From contig NZ_NHMK01000006.1 in NCBI RefSeq assembly GCF_002198095.1, forward strand, positions 29,131 to 93,130: a DNA stretch of 64,000 nucleotides, given 5' to 3'. The stretch is from Deinococcus indicus (GTDB taxonomy: Bacteria > Deinococcota > Deinococci > Deinococcales > Deinococcaceae). Within the stretch, counting starts at the first letter, position 1. Each line of letters begins with the position of its first letter. Positions 51,852-61,472 of the stretch are shown here, piece by piece. The notes below the pieces were generated by a model that was not told the DNA's origin, searched no databases, and saw only the letters and a program-made list of their open reading frames with translations. Both the position numbers and the translations under genes were made by a program.

Positions 51852-52997
51852 TTAACTTACCCCCATATGGTAGATATCGTTCAGTTTTTGTGCTATTTTT
51901 ACTAAACTAAGATCTCTATTTATGAGATTTTGGGCATTGTTTATTATATTCAACTTTTTTTTGCGATTCAATAATAAGTCTATTATTTCATCTATTGCTT
52001 TGTCCATATCTTTGTCATCAATCAATAAGACTGAGCCACTTGCATTAAGTAAACTGTGGTTTTGAACCTCCGTTGTGATCACTACAGGCACAGAGTTCGC
52101 CATTGCTTCAAGAACCGTCATCGGAAAGGGCTCCTCTTGAGAGGTAACTAATAACACATCCGCCCATTCGTAATGCTGAATCACCTGTCTGCTATCAGCC
52201 GAGCCACATATAGTAATGATTGAATCAAGGGATAGTTCAGATATCAGCTTTTCAGCATTTTTCAAATCGCCCTCGTCTGGGCCAACTATCCTCGCATTTA
52301 TACTTAGGCCTTTTTCTTTTAATAATTTGATGATTCTAACAAATAATTCGACGCGTTTTCTGGGGTGCAGGCGGGCTAAAAATAGTATATTGTGAATATC
52401 TTTATCTAAAATCTCATTAGACGTCTTAGAATTTACGCTCGGCTCAATGCCATTCATTAGCTCGACTAGGTTGCTTGAAGATAGTGTACGCAACCGATCT
52501 CTTTCTACTTCCTGTAGATACAAAACAGCATAGGCTGATCTCATTATAAAGGCCGTAATTTTATCAAAAACTTTGTAAAATATACTGGGCTTAGGATTTA
52601 TCATGCCGTGAGTTTGCAATATATACGGCTTATTCAAAATAATACACGCTACAGCAGATACAAAAGGGAAGAATTCCCTCGCAAAGTGTATGTGTACAAC
52701 GTCAAATTTTTTAATCGTTTTAATAGCATCAAAAGCAAAATTGATGCTAGATAGGCCACTAAATTTGCCGAACAAAAGCCTACTTTTGTAATAAAGGACC
52801 TGAAAGCCGTCTATCTCGCAGGCATGTATTTTTTCAGAAGAAACAAAGCTCTTTTTCGACAAAGAACCTAAATTAGACGTCAATATGGTAAACCGATGCT
52901 CGCTTTTCAATTCTTTTATGTGTCCACGTGCAACAGAAACTGGGCCCCCATAATCAGTACATGGATAGAATGCAGATATAACAACCGCGATTTTCAT
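51852..52997 (-). CDS. Glycosyltransferase family 4
   Basis: A 381-residue GT-B enzyme. Acceptor end: SAFYPCTDYGGPVSVARGHI. Donor end: NILFLARLHPRKRVELFVRIIKLL, ITICGSADSRQVIQHYEWADVLLVTSQEEPFPMTVLEAMANSVPVV, with the EX7E-type Glu pair. Linkage cannot be told. Start at 52997, with GGGAGAG before it, makes ATGA with the preceding gene and was preferred to an ATG four codons upstream. AT-rich block. Confidence 0.88.
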   Translation of the reverse strand: MKIAVVISAFYPCTDYGGPVSVARGHIKELKSEHRFTILTSNLGSLSKKSFVSSEKIHACEIDGFQVLYYKSRLLFGKFSGLSSINFAFDAIKTIKKFDVVHIHFAREFFPFVSAVACIILNKPYILQTHGMINPKPSIFYKVFDKITAFIMRSAYAVLYLQEVERDRLRTLSSSNLVELMNGIEPSVNSKTSNEILDKDIHNILFLARLHPRKRVELFVRIIKLLKEKGLSINARIVGPDEGDLKNAEKLISELSLDSIITICGSADSRQVIQHYEWADVLLVTSQEEPFPMTVLEAMANSVPVVITTEVQNHSLLNASGSVLLIDDKDMDKAIDEIIDLLLNRKKKLNIINNAQNLINRDLSLVKIAQKLNDIYHMGVS

Positions 52998-53890
52998 TTT
53001 CTCTCCCATACATATGAAATCAACAATCGGATTATATATTTAGCCGCTATTGAAAAATAATAACTTCGTATAGGCATAAAAGCGCGAGCTAAATTACGAA
53101 TCAATCCTAAAAGATTCTTGCTGGCCACATACTGTGAGGAAATTACAGTTAATCTAAAATCTGGCAAGATAATCGGCTGTTCATCACCCAGCACCTTTTT
53201 ACCCCATTCTAGCGAAAGATCAATATTAGACACCTTACTAATCGAATGAACGCCAAGATTCACCGTGTATATGCCCAGAATCTCATCAATCTGAAGGAAT
53301 TTAAACCCTTTTTTGTCCATTCGTATAACAAAATCCCAGTCTTGATGTTTTTTCAGACAATCATCGAATCTGACCTCTAGAAATGACGCCCTTTTGACAG
53401 TTAGGGTCGAAGTTTGCATGAATGTATCTCCAGATCTCAAAGATGGACGCATGAAAAGATACTCAGCTACTGACTCTCTACTTCTTAGAATTCTTCGAGG
53501 CCAAACCACTTTCCCTCCATTAACAAATACCTTATGGCTTATAACATCAGGATACTCCTCATTTTTGATTGCAAGAGCTACTCTCTCTAACTTATTGCTG
53601 AGCCAATAGTCATCATCGTCCAAGAAGGCAATATAATCAACTTCGCCCTCTATCGCTAAAACACCTGCATTTCTCGGGGATATAATTGTATCAGAGTATC
53701 CAACGAAAATGAATTTAACACCCGATCTATACGAGTTAATCACGTCTAGGTATGGCTCTTTGCGGCCGTCAATTACAACAACAATGCTCTTACAAATCAA
53801 TGTTTGGCTTAGTACAGATTCAATTGCCCTCACTACCTCTAATGGCCTGTTGTGTGTGGTTATGACCACTCCAATGTTTAAATCATTCAT
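52994..53890 (-). CDS. Glycosyltransferase family 2
   Basis: A 298-residue GT-A enzyme. NIGVVITTHNRPLEVVRAIESVLSQTL at the start, VVIDGR, and the metal-binding IAFLDDDDYWLSNKLERVALA (DDD near residue 95); KHQDWDFVIRMDKKGF is the family's ED-like site. It adds one sugar to the growing repeat unit. Stop and start codons overlap the neighbours. AT-rich block. Confidence 0.9.
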   Translation of the reverse strand: MNDLNIGVVITTHNRPLEVVRAIESVLSQTLICKSIVVVIDGRKEPYLDVINSYRSGVKFIFVGYSDTIISPRNAGVLAIEGEVDYIAFLDDDDYWLSNKLERVALAIKNEEYPDVISHKVFVNGGKVVWPRRILRSRESVAEYLFMRPSLRSGDTFMQTSTLTVKRASFLEVRFDDCLKKHQDWDFVIRMDKKGFKFLQIDEILGIYTVNLGVHSISKVSNIDLSLEWGKKVLGDEQPIILPDFRLTVISSQYVASKNLLGLIRNLARAFMPIRSYYFSIAAKYIIRLLISYVWERK

Positions 53891-54996
53891 AGTATCGAAC
53901 CATAAATTGTATTTCTTTCCTCATTGCAGACTTTTATGTCAAATTTTTCGTCAACAAATTTCTTTCCCTCTTTTACGCGGATGCTATATCCATCACTATC
54001 AGTTATGACGCTTAGTATCACATCTCCTAATGATTTATAGTCTATATCCTTTACCAGCTGTGAATTTAGACTAGGCGGGATCGTTTCGGGTATTCCACCA
54101 ACATCGAATGCTACTACAGGAGTGCCCATAGTTTGGCTCTCTAAGCAGACCATCCCAAGTGCTTCACATTCTCCGTTTTCTAGAGGAACGCTAGGACTAC
54201 ATAATACTAGAGCGCGACGCATTTCGTCTCTAACGGAGATATTGTCCAGTTCCCCGATGAACATGCATTGGCAGTTCAGATCCTCTGCCAATTTTTCAAG
54301 CATTTCTCTTTGAGAGCCATTGCCAATGACTTTCAGCATGATACTAGGGTAGTTCCTTTGGATGTCAGCGGCGGCGCGAATTAAGTATTCGCATCCTTTG
54401 ACTGGCTCCAGTCTACCTACGAACAAGATCGTCGTATCTTTATCTGAGTACTCGATTGGCTCTTGGCTAGATATAGGGATACCAATATATGAGACTACAA
54501 TTTTATCTTTCGGGCATCCATTCAGTAGTAACTGCTTCTCAATAAATTTAGAAACGGCTACTATCTTATCAGCCCTCTCAAATACTTCACTAATATTCTT
54601 CCTGTAAAATCTGAACCAGAAGTTAGACGATTCCTTTCTATTTATATCATAGCCGTGGAAAGTAACAACTAACTTAAAATCGAAATTACTCAATACCCTA
54701 ATGAGGTAATAGGCATCAAATCCAAAGTGTATGTGTAATATATCGCACTTCACCAAGCTTCTAAACCATGCTGATGGGTACATAAATCCAAGCGCTCTAA
54801 ATAATTGCAATAGTCCTTTATTAATATTTAAGATAAAGACCTTATCTTCAGGTTGGCTGAATGATTTATGTGTTTTACTTAGAGCGAATAACTTTGCACC
54901 TTTACTCGACTGGTGCAATTGATCATAAATAAATCTTTCGCTAAAATTCAGGTAATTTTCTCTGTAAAAGTGTATAACTGGCTCACTTATCAACAT
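53887..54996 (-). CDS. Glycosyltransferase family 4 (WcaL/AmsK-like)
   Basis: A 369-residue GT-B enzyme. N-terminal SERFIYDQLHQSSKGAKLFAL and DILHIHFGFDAYY, as in exopolysaccharide transferases; VTFHGYDINRKESS; donor half TTILFVGRLEPVKGCEYLIRAA, VIGNGSQREMLEKLAEDL and CSPSVPLENGECEALGMVCLES with the EALGMV Glu. AT-rich block, overlapping the Wzy-like gene by 14 nt. Confidence 0.88.
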   Translation of the reverse strand: MLISEPVIHFYRENYLNFSERFIYDQLHQSSKGAKLFALSKTHKSFSQPEDKVFILNINKGLLQLFRALGFMYPSAWFRSLVKCDILHIHFGFDAYYLIRVLSNFDFKLVVTFHGYDINRKESSNFWFRFYRKNISEVFERADKIVAVSKFIEKQLLLNGCPKDKIVVSYIGIPISSQEPIEYSDKDTTILFVGRLEPVKGCEYLIRAAADIQRNYPSIMLKVIGNGSQREMLEKLAEDLNCQCMFIGELDNISVRDEMRRALVLCSPSVPLENGECEALGMVCLESQTMGTPVVAFDVGGIPETIPPSLNSQLVKDIDYKSLGDVILSVITDSDGYSIRVKEGKKFVDEKFDIKVCNEERNTIYGSIL

Positions 54997-56176
54997 TAGT
55001 TGCCTCCCTATATTTTAAGCCGTGTGCCTTAATATTTCTTCTTGATATAAAAACAAATAGAAAGAGTAGTATTAACAAAGGGCTGTCATATTGACTCATA
55101 GAGGCTTCCGACCAATTATATAATAAAAAGAATAGGATGATCATTGATTCCGAGGTATGTCTATTCAAAACAAAGGACAGAGTAAACGCCCTCATTATAA
55201 ACGCAACGAGAATTAACGCTGTAGGCCAACCAAATACAATCATTAACTCAATATATCCATTGTGTGAGTAAAAAGGCTGCCAACCAATTGCGCTTGCTAT
55301 CAAAGAAAAACTCTGCCTCTGAGGGTTCCAGAAATTATTAAAGCCGTATCCAAACAAATTAATATATCCATTTGAAAAAATCTCATTCCATAAAGGAATC
55401 CGACCTGTGAGTGTCGTATCCCTACCAAAGTACGATAAAGAGGTAGATAATATCTCGTCAGAAACAGTAATAGATAAAGCAGTAAAAACTACGGATACAA
55501 GCAAGAAATAGTTGAAAACCGCTCTTTTCAAGTACAGCGAGGCCATGTAAATTATTATTACGGAAAGCGAGACGATCAAAGCACCTGAAGATTGACTCTC
55601 CAGCAGGCAGATAGCGGATATTGCGAACAGTACGAATCTTACTACGAGCGCCTCTCTATGTAGCATGATAGATGCCAGTAATCCAAAAGCGGCCAAGCCA
55701 CCAAGACGATTTTTGTGAGACAACAAACCTTTCCACTGCTGATTAATGTTATCTATCGTAGTTCCGACCAGTGGATTATATATGGCAGTCAGAGCCGATA
55801 AAAAAATAGCAGCAACGAGTATGATCAAAACGCTGCGCACCACTCTATCAGAATATAGGGATAAATATCTAGCCATTAAAATCTGTGTAATAAAGATGTA
55901 TGCCCCAACTAAGCTTCCGCCTTCAATTAGGCAAGAAATCAATAGAGAAATTGTTGCTGACACCATTATAATCAACAGCGCCTTCCCTTCTTTAACGATC
56001 ATTGCTAAATTTATGAGATAGAGTAAGTTGAATACGGTGCACATATAAAAAAGAAGGGCCAACCTCGGCTTTTCAAGCCCGATTCTTTCTATATCCTCTG
56101 TGAAATAGCCGATTGACTGCAAAAACAACGTAGCAATTACAGTAAAATACGTAAATCTTGCTATTTTACTTTTCAT
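54983..56176 (-). CDS. Wzy-type polysaccharide polymerase (O-antigen ligase family)
   Basis: A 397-residue protein with about 10-11 hydrophobic helices. Family marks are GLLSHKNRLGGLAAFGLL and, after the periplasmic loop, TLTGRIPLWNEIFSNGYINLFG and PFYSHNGYIELMIVFGW. Wzy polymerases are weakly conserved; the call rests on topology, the HNG site and its place beside wzx. It would polymerise the lipid-linked repeat units in the periplasm. AT-rich block. Confidence 0.8.
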   Translation of the reverse strand: MKSKIARFTYFTVIATLFLQSIGYFTEDIERIGLEKPRLALLFYMCTVFNLLYLINLAMIVKEGKALLIIMVSATISLLISCLIEGGSLVGAYIFITQILMARYLSLYSDRVVRSVLIILVAAIFLSALTAIYNPLVGTTIDNINQQWKGLLSHKNRLGGLAAFGLLASIMLHREALVVRFVLFAISAICLLESQSSGALIVSLSVIIIYMASLYLKRAVFNYFLLVSVVFTALSITVSDEILSTSLSYFGRDTTLTGRIPLWNEIFSNGYINLFGYGFNNFWNPQRQSFSLIASAIGWQPFYSHNGYIELMIVFGWPTALILVAFIMRAFTLSFVLNRHTSESMIILFFLLYNWSEASMSQYDSPLLILLFLFVFISRRNIKAHGLKYREATNVDK

Positions 56177-57426
56177 TTTTGCCTTTCAAATCTAGCTTTA
56201 CGTATCATAATGTAGAGCAAAAGAAGAAAGATTGTAGTCTCTGTTACCACAGAAGCAAAGGCAGCCCCCTTAGCACCACTGTAAGGTATCAGAACTAGAT
56301 TTAGACCGATGTTTACAATACATCCGACAAACTGCACTACTGAGCGCTGCTTCTGATATCCAGCACCTGTTAGCGAATCCGCAAGGAGATAGTTAATTGA
56401 TCGGAAAAATATTACTAAACTCAAGATTCTCAAAATTAGTGCGGACTCAGAAAAATCATCTCCAAAAATAGACGGGACCAAGGGTGAGATGGTATTTAGC
56501 AGTAGTATAATTGCACCACTCAACGCCAAAATTATCGGTGAAATCTTCTTCGCAAAATCTATTGTCCCCGTAATTCCCTTAGACCCAGACTCGAAAAATC
56601 GGGCATAGGAAGCAAAAAATATGCTTTTTATAGGAGTAAAAGCAACATCCATAACTCTATACGCGGCCGAGTATACTCCTGCCGATTCATAATTAGACAT
56701 TTTTGACAGCATTGTTTTATCGATATCGTTATAAATATTTTGAGAGCTCAAACTGATTGAAAAAGCCAGTCCTTCTTTGTAATCTCTGGCAAACCCACCT
56801 ATTTGCAGATTACCCCAGCCTAGAGTAGATCTGACCAACCACAGCGATACCATGCTACTCATGATTGTAGATACTAAGAACAGAATCGACCAAATATCAA
56901 TATTTTTGTTGTCAGTTACCAAGAAGAAAAATAGTATTGCTAAAAAACGTAATAGAGAAGGGATAATCTGTATTAATGCCGAGGTTTTTATTATCTTAAA
57001 TGCTTGAAATGCTTGGCTAGATATATCTATCAGCCTAGAAAAAAATAGTTCACTAAGTATGATACAGGAAAGCAAAATCCAACTTACCTGATCACTAAAT
57101 AGTGTGGCAAAAGCTATAAAAACGATTATAGATATGCAAATTGCGCTGATCAAAGTGATGAGTAATGCACTCCCCCAAGATCTGGAGAAGGAATTTGGAT
57201 CAGCAGCAACATTTTTCACCAATAGGTTGCCAGTGCCAATACCTGCAAAAGGCGCAAATACGGAAACGAAGGCTATAGTAGATGCAAATGCGCCATACTG
57301 ACTACTGCCCAGTGATCGCGCCAAAAAAATAAAATATACCATTTGAATGCAGACACGGAACAATAAACTTAAAAACATCCAAGATGACTCACCCGCGAGC
57401 CTGCTTTTTAAAAAACCGCTGTTCAC
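56173..57426 (-). CDS. Oligosaccharide flippase (Wzx, MATE/PST family)
   Basis: A 417-residue membrane protein with 12 or more hydrophobic helices, of the polysaccharide transport family (SSWMFLSLLFRVCIQMVYFIFLARSLGSSQYGAFASTIAFVSV at the start; GIGTGNLLVKNVAADP). It flips undecaprenyl-linked repeat units to the outer face. Lies between the UXS and Wzy genes with ATGA overlaps at both ends. AT-rich block. Confidence 0.88.
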   Translation of the reverse strand: MNSGFLKSRLAGESSWMFLSLLFRVCIQMVYFIFLARSLGSSQYGAFASTIAFVSVFAPFAGIGTGNLLVKNVAADPNSFSRSWGSALLITLISAICISIIVFIAFATLFSDQVSWILLSCIILSELFFSRLIDISSQAFQAFKIIKTSALIQIIPSLLRFLAILFFFLVTDNKNIDIWSILFLVSTIMSSMVSLWLVRSTLGWGNLQIGGFARDYKEGLAFSISLSSQNIYNDIDKTMLSKMSNYESAGVYSAAYRVMDVAFTPIKSIFFASYARFFESGSKGITGTIDFAKKISPIILALSGAIILLLNTISPLVPSIFGDDFSESALILRILSLVIFFRSINYLLADSLTGAGYQKQRSVVQFVGCIVNIGLNLVLIPYSGAKGAAFASVVTETTIFLLLLYIMIRKARFERQK

Positions 57427-58406
57427 GACTTTATTTTCTGTTCATCAAAAACTCTATTTAATCCGCTGTCTATACCCTTTAACGGACGCCACTTTATAAT
57501 CTTCCATGCTAACCCAATATCGGGTCTTCTTTGCTTTGGGTCATCTGCTGGCAGGTCCAGATTGACCAAGTCAATCTTACTTTCTACAAGATTCATGGTC
57601 TTGCTTGCCAATTCAATCATCGTAAATTCATCCGGATTTCCTAGATTCACTGGCTCGTGGTACTTCACCATCATCAGTCGGCTGATTCCTTCTACCAGAT
57701 CGTCGATGTACTGGAAGCTTCTGGTCTGGCTGCCGTCGCCGTACACGGTCAGGGGCTCGCCGCGCAGGGCCTGGTGGACGAAGTTGGTGATCACGCGGCC
57801 GTCGTCGGGGCGCATGCGAGGGCCGTAGGTGTTGAAGATGCGGATGATGCGGGTGTTCACGCCGCGACTGCGGTGGTACGCCATGGTGATTGCCTCGGCA
57901 TAGCGTTTGGCCTCGTCGTAGCAGGAGCGCACGCCGATGGGGTTCACGTTCCCCCAGTACGTCTCAGGCTGCGGGTGAACGTGCGGGTCGCCGTACACCT
58001 CGCTGGTGCTCGCCAGGAAGAACCCGGCGCCGTGCGCGTGCGCGAGTTCCAGGCCGTTCTGCGTGCCCTGCGCGCCGACCATCAGCGTCTCGACCGGGAA
58101 CTGCTGGTAGTGGGGGGGGCTGGCTGGGCTGGCGAAGTGCATGACCCAGTCGAGTTTCTCGCCGGTGTACGGGATGCCATGGCTGACATCGGCCTCAATG
58201 AACGTGAAGCGCGGGTGGTCGCGGAACAGGTCGGTGTTGCTGACCTGTCCGCTGATGTAGTTGTCCACGCCGATGACGGTGTGCCCTTCGTTCAGGAAGC
58301 GTTCGACGAGGTGACTGCCGACGAAGCCGGCGCTGCCGGTGATCAGGATGCGCAGCGGGTGGCTAGTGGCGGTGCTGGGGACGGGTTGGGATTCGGGTGT
58401 GGTCAT
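57423..58406 (-). CDS. UDP-glucuronate decarboxylase (UDP-xylose synthase), mosaic gene
   Basis: A 327-residue SDR enzyme making UDP-xylose from UDP-glucuronate, the product of the preceding gene. LITGSAGFVGSHLVERFL, the family-typical DNYISGQVSNTDLF, HFASPASPPHYQQFPVETLMVGAQG, catalytic SCYDEAKRYAEAI, and RIFNTYGPRMRPDDGRVITNFVHQALRG. The first two thirds are GC-rich like the host; from about 57700 down to 57423 the codons turn AT-rich. The junction inside a conserved enzyme points to homologous recombination of the imported block. Confidence 0.93.
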   Translation of the reverse strand: MTTPESQPVPSTATSHPLRILITGSAGFVGSHLVERFLNEGHTVIGVDNYISGQVSNTDLFRDHPRFTFIEADVSHGIPYTGEKLDWVMHFASPASPPHYQQFPVETLMVGAQGTQNGLELAHAHGAGFFLASTSEVYGDPHVHPQPETYWGNVNPIGVRSCYDEAKRYAEAITMAYHRSRGVNTRIIRIFNTYGPRMRPDDGRVITNFVHQALRGEPLTVYGDGSQTRSFQYIDDLVEGISRLMMVKYHEPVNLGNPDEFTMIELASKTMNLVESKIDLVNLDLPADDPKQRRPDIGLAWKIIKWRPLKGIDSGLNRVFDEQKIKS

Positions 58407-59815
58407 AGGCTGGTATCCATTGTGAACTCTTCCGCGGCTGGTGCGTCACGGCCGATCTGTTCGACCTGGGCGTCGATGGGGTTACGGATGATGTTACGGG
58501 CGTCGATGATCAGCGGGCGGCGCATGCGGGGCGTCAGGGCGTTCCAGTCGAGGGTGCGGTAGTCGGTCCACTCGGTGGCGACGATGATAGCGTCGGCCCG
58601 GTCGAAGACCTGCTCGACGCTGCCCGCCTCGTGGTACGTCAGGTGCGCCCATTCGCGGCTGGCGCGGGGCATGGCGATGGGATCGTGTGCGACGACGGTC
58701 GCGCCGAGCCCGTGCAGGCGCTCGATGAGGTCGTGGGCGGGCGCGTCGCGCAGGTCGTCCGTGTCGGGTTTGAAGGCCATGCCGAGCACGCCGATGCGTT
58801 TGCCTTTGAGGGTCCGCAGTTGCCGGATGAGTTTCTGCAGGACGTCCTGCCGCTGGCGGTAGTTGACGGTGACGGCGGCCTGCAGGATGGGCATGTCGTA
58901 GTTATGTTCCCGTCCAGCGCTGATCAGACCCTGGGTGTCCTTGCCGAAGCAGCTGCCGCCCCAGCCGAGGCCGGCGTTCAGGAAGCGGCTGCCGATGCGG
59001 GTGTCCATGCCGATGCCGGTCATGACTTCCTCGATGTCCGCGCCGACGCGTTCGCTCAGACCCGCGATCTCGTTCGCGAAGCTGATCTTCAGGGCCAGGA
59101 AGGCGTTCGCGGCGTACTTGATCATCTCGGCGCTCTGCAGGGTGGTCTTCACGACCGCAGGGCGGGTGTACGTTTCCGGGCGCGGGGCGCTGGCGGGCGC
59201 GACGAACGTCTGCTCGATCAGCGGGGCGTACAGGCGCGTCATGTGGGCCACGGCGTCCGGGCTGCCGCCGAGCACGATCCGGTCCGGGTACAGACTGTCA
59301 TGCAGCGCGGTTCCTTCCCGCAGGAACTCGGGATTACTGACAACCGCGTGCCGTTCCGCGTGGAAGGTCACGGAGTTCTCCTCGAGCAGCCGCGTCACGT
59401 AATCCCCGGTGCCGATGGGCACGGTGCTCTTGTTCACGATGACCTGCGTGTGCCCGTTCAGGTGCGGGGCGATACTCGCAGCGGCACTCACGACGTACTG
59501 CAGGTCCGGCGTACCGTCGGGGCCGGGGGGCGTACCGACGCAGATGAACACCACGTCCGCCGCGGCCACCGCGTCGTAACTGGTCGTCCAGGTCAGGCGG
59601 CTCTGCACGCTGGCGAGCAGGGCGTCCAGGCCGGGTTCGTGGATGGGCACCTCGGCCCGCTGGAGCATGGCGATCTTCTCCTCGCTGATATCGATACCGG
59701 TCACGGTGTGTCCGATGTGCGCGAGAAGGGCGGCGGTGCCGAGGCCCACGTACCCGGTGCCGATCACGGCGACGTTCATGGGCTGGGCGTTGGAGTGCAG
59801 GCTGCGGTGAGGCAT
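58403..59815 (-). CDS. ugd: UDP-glucose 6-dehydrogenase
   Basis: A 470-residue enzyme: UDP-glucose to UDP-glucuronate with NAD. NAD-binding VAVIGTGYVGLGTAALLAHIGH; VFICVGTPPGPDGTPD; KSTVPIGTGDYV; catalytic Cys in GLGWGGSCFGKDTQGLI; C-terminal VLGMAFKPDTDDLRDAPAHDLI. First gene of the operon; start at 59815, with AAGGAGA upstream. A 12-residue leader before the NAD fold is unusual but a later ATG at 59779 lacks a ribosome site. Confidence 0.95.
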   Translation of the reverse strand: MPHRSLHSNAQPMNVAVIGTGYVGLGTAALLAHIGHTVTGIDISEEKIAMLQRAEVPIHEPGLDALLASVQSRLTWTTSYDAVAAADVVFICVGTPPGPDGTPDLQYVVSAAASIAPHLNGHTQVIVNKSTVPIGTGDYVTRLLEENSVTFHAERHAVVSNPEFLREGTALHDSLYPDRIVLGGSPDAVAHMTRLYAPLIEQTFVAPASAPRPETYTRPAVVKTTLQSAEMIKYAANAFLALKISFANEIAGLSERVGADIEEVMTGIGMDTRIGSRFLNAGLGWGGSCFGKDTQGLISAGREHNYDMPILQAAVTVNYRQRQDVLQKLIRQLRTLKGKRIGVLGMAFKPDTDDLRDAPAHDLIERLHGLGATVVAHDPIAMPRASREWAHLTYHEAGSVEQVFDRADAIIVATEWTDYRTLDWNALTPRMRRPLIIDARNIIRNPIDAQVEQIGRDAPAAEEFTMDTSL

Positions 59816-60462
59816 GGTCTTCTCCTTGATTCAGAATTCAATGACAGATAGGGCAGAACCGCAGGTCAGCAGACCCGATGCGGGCATGCAGCGAGCGGAT
59901 GGTTGATGAGACATCGACTCCGGGCGGCACATACGGAAGCGCTCACGCAGGCGCCTGCCGTACATAAGGACCGGATAGCGCACGTTCCACAGGCGAGAGC
60001 AGGGCATTCATGACTAACCAGACAGCTACATGAAATCTGGATAGACGGAACATGAACGGCACCTTCACGAACGCAGATTACCACCGGGGCAGAACGTCTG
60101 CACGCACACTTAATCTCATGAAGACCGACAGACGTCAGCCCCGTCCAATGAATACCTCCCTTCGGGGAAACCACTTCGAACCGGCTGTCCTGGACGCACA
60201 CACGCTTGTCCCGAACAGCACGACCCTTCGCCAAAGGAGAGACATGACCGCGCGGCGCCACGATACAGAGCATGGAAGTTCGGCACGTCAGCACTCTGCA
60301 CCATCCAGCGTTAACGAAGCGTTATAGCCAGGCCCCACTCAGAAAAACCCGCCACACTTACACTCCGCATCATGGACAGGCGGCAGCAACGGCTGGACCC
60401 GCAAGTCTGGCAGGCACCAGCAACACCGGCCGCCAGGCGCCGTCAGCAAATCTCACAACCCA
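59816..60462. other. Intergenic region, 647 bases
   Basis: Holds the promoter region of the ugd operon; TATCTG near 59848 is a possible -10 on the minus strand. Overlapping open frames here have Cys/Ser/Arg-rich, low-quality translations and no ribosome sites, so no gene is called. The right part leads into the second iteron array. Confidence 0.6.
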
Positions 60463-60870
60463 CGGACACTTTGGGGGAACGCCTCACGGACACTTTGAGG
60501 GAAAGCCCCAAAAAACGTGCGCAGCACGTCGACATCTTCTCCTGTTCCCAGAGCGGACACTTTGGGAAATTTGGCCTCAGGACCTGCGGACACTTTGGGG
60601 CGAAAGAGGACAAGTATTAACTCAGGGCAGACAACACACAAACACCCTTGCACACCGTATTGGTCGCCTTTTCCCGTACAGAACAGCTCAAGCGAAGCCT
60701 GAAAAACCATCGCAGGGCGATCTACGGACACTTTGGGGAGTCGAGAGGCGAACTCCACGGACGCATGGAGGGATCGGGCGACCAACCGCACGGACACTTT
60801 GGGGAATTGGGCTTCAGAACCTGCGGGCACTTCGGGGGAAATTCGGTCAAAACCCACGGACACTTTGAGG
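60463..60870 (+). repeat. Second iteron array (8 copies, CGGACACTTTGGGG type)
   Basis: The core CGGACACTTTG(G/A)GG starts at 60463, 60487, 60554, 60587, 60725, 60791, 60824 (degenerate, CGGGCACTTCGGGG) and 60857. Steps are 24, 67, 33, 138, 66, 33 and 33, mostly multiples of 33 bp as in the primary origin, but the sequence is different. It lies just before a Rep-like ORF, so this looks like a second origin, perhaps decayed by loss of some units. Confidence 0.88.
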
Positions 60871-60919
60871 AATAGAACCGTTTTTTGCCCTCTGGGATAG
60901 ATTTTTTTGAATCCCTTGT

Positions 60920-60971
60920 TGTTGACAACCTTAGTTTTTATTTTTCTCTAATAACACATAACATCAGCAGC
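60920..60971 (+). promoter_or_regulatory. AT-rich promoter-like region
   Basis: TTGTTGACAACC contains TTGACA, followed by a T-rich run and TCTCTAATAACACATAA before the ATG at 60972. A usable -10 is not clear (TAATAA lies 21 nt from TTGACA). It may also be the unwinding region of the second origin. Confidence 0.45.
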
Positions 60972-61472
60972 ATGACCCTCCTGCACCGGGCTTCCGAGAA
61001 GCGTTCGCTGCCCCTGATGGAATCCCTCGGTGTGGACACTGTACGAGAGCGACTGGATGAAGTGGAACAGCTCATCGCAGGCAAAAAGGTACCGGGACCC
61101 GGCTTCTTCGTGAGTTTCATCCGCCCGCCGAACGATTACCGGCCACCGCCTGCCCGGCAACAGGTCGCCGTGAGAACACAGGTGGCTGCGCCGCCGCGCC
61201 TGCTGGAAGCCGAAGCCAACCCGGATCAGGCGGCGCGCGAGCGATTCGCGAGGCGGTCCGCGATAGAACGGGCTCAGGAAACCGTGCGGTCCCTGAGAGT
61301 GGTGTACGGCAACCGCCTGGACGCGGGGGAGTATCGGAAACTCGGCGACGTTCTTGAGGTGGAAGCGCTGGACGCCACGCTACTCCGCGCCGAGGCGGCC
61401 CGCGCCCTAACGATGGGGACGTGCGACAACCAGGTGGCGCTCCTTCGGGTTCAGCTGGCAACCTTCTCTTGA
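60972..61472 (+). CDS. Rep C-terminal-domain-like protein beside the second iteron array
   Basis: A 166-residue protein. Residues 8-50 (SEKRSLPLMESLGVDTVRER.. DEVEQLIAGKK.. PGFFVSFIRPPNDYRPP) line up with the C-terminal module of the primary Rep (VSLAVAQRLIEEFGEAHVQS.. EKFQRLI.. SALLVDVIRDQDGKYPD). Both winged-helix domains are absent. The rest is helical (AARERFARRSAIERAQETVRSL..). A longer frame from a TTG at 60885 is possible but passes through AT-rich non-coding-like codons. It may be a truncated Rep remnant or a small regulator of replication. Confidence 0.65.
   Translation: MTLLHRASEKRSLPLMESLGVDTVRERLDEVEQLIAGKKVPGPGFFVSFIRPPNDYRPPPARQQVAVRTQVAAPPRLLEAEANPDQAARERFARRSAIERAQETVRSLRVVYGNRLDAGEYRKLGDVLEVEALDATLLRAEAARALTMGTCDNQVALLRVQLATFS

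Noticed and set aside
59866..60294. 142-codon minus-strand frame before ugd
   Set aside because: Low-complexity Cys/Ser/Arg-rich translation, no ribosome site, no family pattern.
60463..60870. Repeat array resembling a CRISPR
   Set aside because: Repeats are only about 14 bp, spacing is irregular multiples of 33, and no cas genes are near. It fits iterons better.
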